Part shown: piece after piece, positions 15,739 through 21,563 of the stretch
Layout of the letters: each line of letters opens with the position of its first letter
Position numbering within the stretch: position 1 is the stretch's first letter
Assembly: GCA_040381555.1 (NCBI GenBank)
Contig: JBEIHC010000044.1
Coordinates: forward strand, 1-21,563
Direction: 5' to 3'
Source: CANHCC01 sp040381555
GTDB taxonomy: Bacteria; Bacteroidota; Bacteroidia; J057; RFSG01
DNA length: 21,563 nucleotides
Program-made: the position numbers and the translations under genes
Notes under the pieces: model-generated
Told to the model about the DNA's origin: nothing
The model's database searches: none
What the model saw: the letters and a program-made list of their open reading frames with translations, nothing else

Positions 15739-15777
15739 TTGCCTGAAATAGGAAATTATTTGCCCTGAAAATTTGTC

Positions 15778-15785
15778 TAACTTTG
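15778..15785 (+). promoter_or_regulatory. Candidate -7 box for the acyl-CoA dehydrogenase gene
   Basis: TAACTTTG matches TAnnTTTG, 32 nt upstream of the ATG at 15818. A TTTG at 15759-15762 lies 15 bp upstream, slightly closer than the usual -33 spacing. A weak AT-rich inverted repeat (15733-15740 with 15754-15761) precedes it. Confidence 0.48.
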
Positions 15786-15817
15786 AACTGTAACAGCATT
15801 AGATTTAAGATAAGAGT

Positions 15818-16960
15818 ATGCATTTTGAATTAACAGAAGAACATCAAATGATTCGGCAGGCTGCCCGCGAGTTTGCCCAGTCAGAATTAGCCCCCGGCGT
15901 AATCGAAAGAGATGAAAATCAAATCTTTCCTTATGAGCAGGTGAAAAAGATGGGGGAACTTGGCTTCTTAGGAATGATGGTAGATCCTAAATATGGAGGA
16001 GGTGGGATGGATACCATTTCTTATGTATTGGCTATGGAAGAAATTGCCAAAGTGGATGCCTCTGCTGCCGTTATTATGTCCGTGAATAATTCCCTAGTTT
16101 GTTGGGGGCTCGAGCATTTTGCCAACGAAGAGCAAAAGCAAAAATATTTAACCCGTTTGGCGAGTGGGGAAATTATTGGGGCTTTCTGTCTTTCTGAACC
16201 AGAAGCTGGCTCTGATGCTACTTCTCAGCAAACAACAGCTATTGATATGGGAGATCATTATCTTCTGAATGGTACAAAAAATTGGATTACCAATGGCGGT
16301 ACCGCATCCGTTTATCTCGTCGTAGCTCAAACGAATCGGGAAGCAGGACATAGAGGAATTAATTGCCTGATTGTTGAAAAAGGAATGCCCGGTTTCGAAG
16401 TGGGTCCTAAAGAAAATAAATTAGGGATTCGTTCTTCTGATACCCATACCCTTCAGTTTAATGATGTGAAGGTGCCGAAGGAAAATCGCATTGGCGAAGA
16501 TGGATTTGGTTTCAAATTTGCCATGAAAACTTTAGGCGGTGGCCGAATTGGTATAGCTGCTCAAGCTTTGGGAATTGCCTCAGGGGCGTTTGAAAGATCG
16601 CTTGCTTATTCTAAAGTTCGTAAGGCTTTTGGTACTGAAATTATGAACCATCAGGCTATTCAATTTAAGCTCGCAGATATGGCAACAGAAATTGATGCTG
16701 CCCGATTACTCTGCCTCAAATCGGCCTGGGAAAAAGATCAGCACCTGGATTATACTATGAGCGGATCTATCGCCAAATTATATGCCTCTCGTACCGCGAT
16801 GATGGTTGCCTCTGAAGCAATTCAAATTCATGGCGGAAACGGGTATGTGAAAGAATATCATGTTGAACGCTCCCTGAGGGATGCTAAGATTACTGAAATC
16901 TACGAAGGTACCTCCGAAGTACAAAGAATTGTAATTAGCAGAGGATTGCTGAAGGGGTAA
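15818..16960 (+). CDS. Short/medium-chain-type acyl-CoA dehydrogenase
   Basis: 380 aa, the usual length for this family, cytoplasmic, with no signal peptide. It should oxidise an acyl-CoA to the 2-enoyl-CoA using FAD, passing electrons to electron-transfer flavoprotein, in fatty-acid or branched-chain amino-acid breakdown. Signature one is CLSEPEAGSDA (124-134); signature two is QIHGGNGYVKEYHVERSLRD (336-355). The likely catalytic base is Glu in IYEGTSE (E363), as in butyryl-CoA-type enzymes. Chain length or branched-substrate preference cannot be read from the sequence. It is flanked by its own promoter-like box and a strong terminator, so it is probably a single-gene transcript. Confidence 0.94.
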   Translation: MHFELTEEHQMIRQAAREFAQSELAPGVIERDENQIFPYEQVKKMGELGFLGMMVDPKYGGGGMDTISYVLAMEEIAKVDASAAVIMSVNNSLVCWGLEHFANEEQKQKYLTRLASGEIIGAFCLSEPEAGSDATSQQTTAIDMGDHYLLNGTKNWITNGGTASVYLVVAQTNREAGHRGINCLIVEKGMPGFEVGPKENKLGIRSSDTHTLQFNDVKVPKENRIGEDGFGFKFAMKTLGGGRIGIAAQALGIASGAFERSLAYSKVRKAFGTEIMNHQAIQFKLADMATEIDAARLLCLKSAWEKDQHLDYTMSGSIAKLYASRTAMMVASEAIQIHGGNGYVKEYHVERSLRDAKITEIYEGTSEVQRIVISRGLLKG

Positions 16961-16980
16961 TTTTAATTGAAATTGTTTGT

Positions 16981-17021
16981 AAAGCCGGGAGATACTCATG
17001 AATGTGTCTTCCGGCTTTTTT
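16981..17021 (+). terminator. Rho-independent terminator after the acyl-CoA dehydrogenase gene
   Basis: AAAGCCGG (16981-16988) pairs with CCGGCTTT (17011-17018); the stem continues inward through G-T, AGA/TCT and TAC/GTG to about 15 bp with an 8-nt loop. It ends in a T6 run (17016-17021). It lies 20 bp after the stop codon. Confidence 0.9.
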
Positions 17022-17023
17022 AC

Positions 17024-17031
17024 TAAATTTG
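17024..17031 (+). promoter_or_regulatory. Candidate -7 box for the lipoprotein-fhs pair
   Basis: TAAATTTG matches TAnnTTTG, directly after the T run of the preceding terminator and 15 nt before the ATG at 17047. The predicted leader is very short. This placement supports the 17047 start over the ATG at 17002, which lies inside the terminator hairpin. Confidence 0.48.
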
Positions 17032-17046
17032 TTTAGCATTGGGCAA

Positions 17047-17622
17047 ATGATCAATAGAATTGTAATACTATTTAAGCTCCTTCTATTAGTTGTATTTCTC
17101 TGTACTTTCTCCGCTTGTTTTCAGCGTGAAACAGTTTATGAAATTGTACCGCGTATTGTGCAGGTTGAGCCTCGGTCAATTGCTCCTGATTCCCTTGTTT
17201 TTTCTGAGCTACAAACATTGCCCCAGGTTTCTATTATAGAGACGAATCAATTTTATTATCGTAAACAAATGTTAGGACCAGTCGATAGTTCTCAATTTCA
17301 TCAGGAAGTTATCAGAGAACTACCTTTTGTTGGTTTTTTAAAGTTTAGTTCAGTTATAGTTTCCGGAAATAATTATTATCAGCAGTTTTATTGTAAACTA
17401 ATAAATCTTGATACGATCGATCAAAAGAGATGGCTTTTCGTGTTAGATTCTTTAGGATATATAGGATACTTTGAAAGTCAATATCCAAGAGAAATTAAAC
17501 TATTGGTTCCCGAAAATGAAGAATTGAAATACGCTTCGGAATTACGAAAACTTTCCTTTGTTGCAAATGCCAATCCAGAACTTAGACTACTTGATATCAA
17601 ACGAAGTATATTTGTTAAATAA
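17047..17622 (+). CDS. Small lipoprotein of unknown function
   Basis: 191 aa from the ATG at 17047. I reject the upstream ATG at 17002 because it lies within the terminator stem of the previous gene. The N-terminus (MINRIVILFKLLLLVVFLCT) is a hydrophobic signal followed by FSAC, with Cys24 as probable lipid attachment site. The mature part has no recognised domain; it is polar with short beta-prone stretches (VSIIETNQFYYRK, NNYYQQFYCKLINL, KRWLFVLDSLGYIGYF). It is 8 bp upstream of fhs and is probably co-transcribed with it, though a functional link is not evident. Confidence 0.72.
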   Translation: MINRIVILFKLLLLVVFLCTFSACFQRETVYEIVPRIVQVEPRSIAPDSLVFSELQTLPQVSIIETNQFYYRKQMLGPVDSSQFHQEVIRELPFVGFLKFSSVIVSGNNYYQQFYCKLINLDTIDQKRWLFVLDSLGYIGYFESQYPREIKLLVPENEELKYASELRKLSFVANANPELRLLDIKRSIFVK

Positions 17623-17630
17623 ATGATGCC

Positions 17631-19295
17631 ATGAAAACAGACATAGAAATTGCTCGTACTGCCCTCCTTAAACCCATTGCTGAAATTGCCCAAAAAATCG
17701 GGATAAAGGAGGATGGTCTTTTTTCTTACGGAAAGTTTATCGCCAAAACGGATTTGAATCTCATTCCTTCTGAAAAGCCGAAAGGAAAATTAATCCTGGT
17801 GTCTGCCATTTCTCCGACACTTTCTGGAAATGGGAAAACGGTTACAACAGTGAGCATTGCTTTAGGGTTAAATAAAATTGGGAAGTCTTGCACGGTGGCA
17901 TTAAGGGAGCCCTCATTAGGTCCGGTATTTGGAATGAAGGGAGGAGCTGCCGGCGGAGGATATGCTCAAGTACTCCCAATGGAAGATATTAATCTGCATT
18001 TTACCGGAGATTTTCATGCCATAACCAGTGCCCATAATACTTTGGCAGCCTTGCTGGATAATTATCAATATCAGAATCAACATACTTCTATGGCTTTAAA
18101 AGAAGTTGTCTGGAAGCGTGTCTTAGATGTGAATGACCGGGCCTTGAGATTTGTCATAACTGGCTTAGGGGGTCGTACGAATGGTATTCCCAGGGAAAGT
18201 GGATTTGATATTACGCCTGCTTCTGAGATAATGGCTATTTTATGCCTCTCACAAAATATAGACGACTTGCGTCGAAGGCTGGATAATATCATTCTGGGGT
18301 ACAAACAAAATGAGGAGGCATTTACCGTTAAAGAGTTGGGAGTAGGTGGAGCATTGGCGCTATTGTTGAAGGATGCTTTAAAACCGAATCTGGTTCAGAC
18401 TATTGAAAATACGCCGGCATTTATACATGGTGGTCCATTTGCTAATATTGCCCATGGTTGTAACTCTGTATTGGCAACTAAAATGGCCTTGGCGCATTCT
18501 GAATATGCAGTTACAGAGGCCGGGTTTGGGGCAGACCTTGGGGCAGAGAAGTTTTTAAATATTAAATGTCGGCAATCAGGTCTATCCCCTGTATTGACAG
18601 TATTAGTGGTAACTCTCAAAGCATTGCGTACACAAGGAGGAATTGCAGATGCAGAAGCTGGTGCCTCTAATCCCAAAGCACTGCAGGACGGAATGGTTAA
18701 TTTGGAACGGCATATCAACAACCTAGCTTCTTTTGGCCAATCAGTTGTAGTATCGTTAAATAAATTTGCATCAGATACCGAAGTGGAGATTGAGATTCTC
18801 CGTCAATGGTGCAAGGCAAGGAACCATGCTTTTGCGATTAATGAAGCATTTGTAAAAGGGGGAGCAGGTGCTGAAGAGCTTGCTAAAGTAATCGACGAAG
18901 TTGCGCATCAAAATCCTTCAGACCCTATTCGATTTACCTATAATTTGGAGGAAGATCCTCAGCAGAAAATTGAAGCCATTGCCACAAAACTCTATGGAGC
19001 CTCTGGGGTCGAATGGAGTGCGAAGGCACAATCAATGCTTCGTAAACTCCGAAAGGCAGGTCGTATAAATTATCCTGTATGTATTGCCAAAACTCAGTAT
19101 TCCTTTTCGGATAATCCTAAATTGTTTGGAGCGCCCGAAGGTCATACTCTTCATATACAGGATCTGATTCTGAATGCTGGAGCTGAGTTTATTGTAGCCG
19201 TTGCCGGAGATATCCTCCGCATGCCCGGCCTTCCTAAAGTTCCTGCTGCCCTAGGGATGGATTACCAAAATGGCGAAATTATTGGTCTTTCCTGA
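17631..19295 (+). CDS. fhs: Formate-tetrahydrofolate ligase
   Basis: 554 aa, the usual length, cytoplasmic. It joins formate to tetrahydrofolate at the cost of ATP, making 10-formyl-THF for one-carbon metabolism (purines, formyl-Met-tRNA, serine/glycine exchange). The P-loop is at about 62-71, SPTLSGNGKT, with Lys69; many characterised enzymes read PAGEGKTTT here. Downstream are LREPSLGPVFGMKGGAAGGG (91-110), YAQVLPMEDINLHFTGDFHA (111-130), and near the C-terminus RMPGLPKVPAALGMDYQNGE, all hallmarks of the family. It follows a small lipoprotein gene by 8 bp and precedes nuoA by 67 bp. Confidence 0.95.
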   Translation: MKTDIEIARTALLKPIAEIAQKIGIKEDGLFSYGKFIAKTDLNLIPSEKPKGKLILVSAISPTLSGNGKTVTTVSIALGLNKIGKSCTVALREPSLGPVFGMKGGAAGGGYAQVLPMEDINLHFTGDFHAITSAHNTLAALLDNYQYQNQHTSMALKEVVWKRVLDVNDRALRFVITGLGGRTNGIPRESGFDITPASEIMAILCLSQNIDDLRRRLDNIILGYKQNEEAFTVKELGVGGALALLLKDALKPNLVQTIENTPAFIHGGPFANIAHGCNSVLATKMALAHSEYAVTEAGFGADLGAEKFLNIKCRQSGLSPVLTVLVVTLKALRTQGGIADAEAGASNPKALQDGMVNLERHINNLASFGQSVVVSLNKFASDTEVEIEILRQWCKARNHAFAINEAFVKGGAGAEELAKVIDEVAHQNPSDPIRFTYNLEEDPQQKIEAIATKLYGASGVEWSAKAQSMLRKLRKAGRINYPVCIAKTQYSFSDNPKLFGAPEGHTLHIQDLILNAGAEFIVAVAGDILRMPGLPKVPAALGMDYQNGEIIGLS

Positions 19296-19298
19296 CTA

Positions 19299-19330
19299 GG
19301 GTGCAGCACCCGATAAGATTCGGGAATTTT
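19299..19330 (+). terminator. Overlapping hairpins between fhs and nuoA, weak terminator candidate
   Basis: Two short stems share the CCC at 19309-19311: GGGTG/CACCC (19299-19311) and CCCGA/TCGGG (19309-19324). The second is followed by AATTTT. Each stem is only 5 bp, so termination would be partial at best. Confidence 0.4.
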
Positions 19331-19362
19331 GCGCTCTATTCCTTTGTTCGTAGTTTTAACCT

Positions 19363-19875
19363 ATGAATCAAATCAGTGCCTTCGGTCAAGTTATGCTCTT
19401 CCTCGTGGGAGGATTGATTGCCGCCCTAGGGGGAATGATTGTCTCTAAACTTCTTCGTCCAAATAGACCCAATCCAGAAAAACTCTCTACCTATGAATGC
19501 GGTGAAGATCCTGTTGGGAATTCTTGGATTCAATTCAATATGCGTTTCTATGTGATGGCACTTATTTTCCTCATCTTCGATGTGGAGGTAATTTTCCTTT
19601 TTCCTTGGGCACTTGTATATACGCATCCAGATTTATTAAATGCTGACATCGCTTGGACGGCCTTCGCATTCATTGAAATTCTTTTTTTCTCCTTGATTTT
19701 AATAGTCGGTTTAGCATGGATTTGGTTTCAAGGTGATTTGGGTTGGGTAAAACCTAATCCGCTCATTACCCAATCTGATTCTCCAATACCCGATTCTGCT
19801 TATCAATGGGTTAATAATTTGTATAACTCTTCTAAGCCTATCTCGCAAGAGAATAAGCTTCCCCCACAAGTGTAA
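19363..19875 (+). CDS. nuoA: NADH-quinone oxidoreductase subunit A
   Basis: 170 aa inner-membrane subunit of respiratory complex I, which couples NADH (or ferredoxin) oxidation and quinone reduction to proton pumping. Three membrane segments are seen at about 8-29, 62-84 and 98-121. The conserved family motifs are YECGEDPVGNS (44-54) in the first loop, FNMRFYVMALIFLIFDVE (58-75), and FPWA (80-83). A polar C-terminal tail of about 45 residues follows the third helix. First gene of a nuo operon; a clean -7 box is not seen in the 67-bp gap from fhs, although GAATTTTG at 19324-19331 is one mismatch away. Confidence 0.95.
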   Translation: MNQISAFGQVMLFLVGGLIAALGGMIVSKLLRPNRPNPEKLSTYECGEDPVGNSWIQFNMRFYVMALIFLIFDVEVIFLFPWALVYTHPDLLNADIAWTAFAFIEILFFSLILIVGLAWIWFQGDLGWVKPNPLITQSDSPIPDSAYQWVNNLYNSSKPISQENKLPPQV

Positions 19876-19879
19876 TTTT

Positions 19880-20389
19880 ATGGGAATTCTAGATGAACAA
19901 TTTGAACAGGGTCGGATACTAATTACGGGTGTGGATGAACTCCTCAACTGGGCCAGACTATCCTCCATGTGGCCTTTAGGTTTTGGACTTGCTTGTTGTG
20001 CTATTGAAATGATGGCAACGAATGCCAGTCATTATGATTTAGATCGCTTTGGCATTTTTCCGAGAAATTCACCCCGGCAGGCCGATGTTATGATTGTCTC
20101 TGGTACTGTAACTTTTAAAATGGCCGACAGAATTCGAAGGCTATATGAACAAATGGCAGAGCCGAGATATGTGATTTCTATGGGATCTTGCTCTAATTGC
20201 GGTGGGCCGTATTGGGAGCATGGGTATCATGTGGTTAAAGGCGTTGACCGCATTATCCCTGTGGATGTATATGTCCCAGGATGCCCTCCAAGACCGGAAG
20301 CTTTGATTGGTGGGCTGTTGAAGTTGCAAGAGAAAATTCGCCAGGAAAGTTTATTTCTTCCCGTAGAACCTGAAACACTAAGAAGATGA
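19880..20389 (+). CDS. nuoB: NADH-quinone oxidoreductase subunit B
   Basis: 169 aa peripheral-arm subunit of complex I that carries the terminal iron-sulfur cluster N2, next to the quinone site. The four cluster ligands are visible: adjacent Cys39-Cys40 in GLACCAIEMM, Cys104 in SMGSCSNCGG, and Cys135 in YVPGCPPRPEAL. FGIFPRNSPRQADVMIVSGT (58-77) is also typical. It starts 4 bp after nuoA and overlaps nuoC by ATGA, so translation is probably coupled. Confidence 0.96.
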   Translation: MGILDEQFEQGRILITGVDELLNWARLSSMWPLGFGLACCAIEMMATNASHYDLDRFGIFPRNSPRQADVMIVSGTVTFKMADRIRRLYEQMAEPRYVISMGSCSNCGGPYWEHGYHVVKGVDRIIPVDVYVPGCPPRPEALIGGLLKLQEKIRQESLFLPVEPETLRR

Positions 20390-20913
20390 TTCCAGCATTT
20401 ACATTCGATGAAATTCAGGCTCAATTAGCATTGCTTCCTAATGCATCAGTCCTCTCCTTTCAACAAGAAATTCTTCAACCTGAAATTGTATTGAGTCCTG
20501 AATTTTTGCAACAAGCTTGTGCTTGGTTAAAGGAAACTCCCGGTGCTTGGTTTGATACTTTGTCCTGTCTTTCTGCAGTTGACAAAATCAATGACAATAC
20601 CTTTGAGCTGGTTTTACATTTAAGTTCCATCCCTTATCAACGGCAACTGGTAATAAAAACCTCTCAACCCAGAGCAGATTGTATCGTTCAAGACCCAAAT
20701 AATAAAAATGCACTCCCAGAATTTCCTTCTGTTAGTCAAGTTTGGGCTGCGGCAATATGGCACGAACGCGAAGCCTATGATTTGATGGGTTTTTGGTTTA
20801 CTGGAAATCCTGATTTGAGAAGAATATTAATGCCAGAAGATTGGGAAGGATACCCGCTTCGGAAAGATTATATTCCTGCTGATTCTTATCACGAAGTAAA
20901 AATTAAGTACTAG
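20386..20913 (+). CDS. nuoC: NADH-quinone oxidoreductase subunit C
   Basis: 175 aa, soluble peripheral-arm subunit of complex I (30-kDa family) that packs against NuoB and NuoD. The C-terminal family signature is complete: EREAYDLMGFWFTGNPDL (127-144), RRILMPEDWEGYPLRKDY (145-162). The N-terminal part (1-80) is less conserved. It is a separate gene here, not fused to nuoD as in some proteobacteria. It overlaps nuoB (ATGA), and its TAG stop directly abuts the nuoD ATG. Confidence 0.94.
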   Translation: MIPAFTFDEIQAQLALLPNASVLSFQQEILQPEIVLSPEFLQQACAWLKETPGAWFDTLSCLSAVDKINDNTFELVLHLSSIPYQRQLVIKTSQPRADCIVQDPNNKNALPEFPSVSQVWAAAIWHEREAYDLMGFWFTGNPDLRRILMPEDWEGYPLRKDYIPADSYHEVKIKY

Positions 20914-21563
20914 ATGAATTCGGATTATTCCCCATTATTACCTGGTGCAGAAATAAACGAGATTTCTAAATCTGATTTATTGAAAAGATCCGCTCCGATA
21001 CGGACCTCTATTCTAGAGTTACGGACTGAGGAAATGATTCTGAATCTAGGTCCTCAACATCCCGCAACACATGGAGTACTTCGTTTGGAGGTTGTGACGG
21101 ATGGGGAAATAATTATTGATGTAGTTCCTCATATGGGTTATTTACATCGATGCTTTGAAAAGCATTCTGAGTCATTAAATTATGCCCAGATAATTCCCTA
21201 TTGCGATAGGATGGATTATTTAGCGGCAATGAATAATGAGTGGGCATTTGTGATGGGAGTGGAGAAAATGTTAGGGCTCACCAATACGCTACCCAAACGA
21301 GTTGAATACATACGCGTGCTCGTGGCAGAGTTAAATAGAATTGCCTCTCATTTACTGGCTATTGGAGCTTATGGAATTGATATTGGTGCGTTCACTCCCT
21401 TTCTCTGGTGTTTCCGGGATAGGTCTCATATTTTAAATTTATTGGAATGGGCCAGTGGTGCCCGGATGCTTTATAATTATATTTGGGTAGGTGGTTTGTT
21501 TTTTGATTTACCCCCAGGTTTCGAAAAAAGGTGCGAGGAATTTGTTGGGTATTTCGAACCTCG
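20914..21563 (+). CDS. nuoD: NADH-quinone oxidoreductase subunit D, 3' end beyond the window
   Basis: First 216 codons are present; the family is about 390-420 aa, so roughly half is missing. NuoD is the 49-kDa subunit lining the quinone-binding cavity with NuoB. I chose the ATG right after the nuoC stop; it gives a 40-residue polar leader before the family core. Motifs: NLGPQHPATHGVLRL (44-58), PHMGYLHRCFEKHSE (72-86), PYCDRMDYLAAMNNE (95-109), and VEYIRVLVAELNRIASHLL (130-148). The family usually reads HRG where this has HRC (78-80). No frameshift is seen up to the window edge. Confidence 0.95.
   Translation, partial: MNSDYSPLLPGAEINEISKSDLLKRSAPIRTSILELRTEEMILNLGPQHPATHGVLRLEVVTDGEIIIDVVPHMGYLHRCFEKHSESLNYAQIIPYCDRMDYLAAMNNEWAFVMGVEKMLGLTNTLPKRVEYIRVLVAELNRIASHLLAIGAYGIDIGAFTPFLWCFRDRSHILNLLEWASGARMLYNYIWVGGLFFDLPPGFEKRCEEFVGYFEP

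Noticed and set aside
15733..15761. Terminator after the WG-repeat gene
   Set aside because: AAATAATT pairs with AATTATTT, but the stem is AT-only apart from CCT/AGG with mismatches, and no T run follows.
17002..17046. Upstream ATG extending the small lipoprotein by 15 residues
   Set aside because: It lies within the terminator hairpin of the previous gene and upstream of the -7 box, and it would hide the lipoprotein signal.

Overview
The window looks like a chromosomal segment of a Bacteroidota bacterium. The support is indirect but consistent: two secreted proteins end in type IX secretion system (T9SS) sorting domains with YPNP motifs, there is a TonB-dependent receptor with an N-terminal carboxypeptidase-regulatory-like domain, a PorV/PorQ-family outer-membrane protein lies next to it, Shine-Dalgarno sequences are mostly absent, and several intergenic regions carry the TAnnTTTG -7 box of this phylum. 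I cannot place it below phylum level. No tRNA, rRNA, insertion sequence or CRISPR array was seen.

Region 1 (1-578) has no protein gene. It holds two copies of a composite element of about 230 nt: a 95-nt block identical at 94 positions that can fold into a nested rod, a small GCGAAGC hairpin, an unalignable spacer, and a second block identical at 39 of 45 positions. A strong terminator for the leftward slyD-like gene follows. Region 2 (579-1073, minus) is that SlyD-like FKBP peptidyl-prolyl isomerase, divergent from region 3.

Region 3 (about 1237-13461, plus) is a seven-gene envelope/secretion cluster. In order: a secreted endonuclease/exonuclease/phosphatase-fold (EEP) protein with a T9SS tail; a large secreted protein of unknown function with a variant sorting-like tail; a secreted OB-fold-like protein with a T9SS tail; a lipoprotein with Fn3-like and Rossmann-like regions; a TonB-dependent receptor; a PorV/PorQ-family beta-barrel; and an NHL-type beta-propeller lipoprotein. 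The last four are joined by stop/start overlaps (TAATG, ATGA, ATGA). The set reads as secreted cargo followed by outer-membrane and periplasmic partners. An extracellular nuclease or phosphoesterase function, with uptake of products, is a plausible inference but not proven.

Region 4 (13462-15738) has three tandem GTTAG-ATG-CTAAC-type palindromes, a promoter-like box and an exported WG-repeat protein. Region 5 (15739-19295) holds an acyl-CoA dehydrogenase, a strong terminator, a small lipoprotein, and formate-tetrahydrofolate ligase (fhs). Region 6 (19363-21563) begins the respiratory complex I operon: nuoA, nuoB, nuoC and the first 216 codons of nuoD, which runs off the window.
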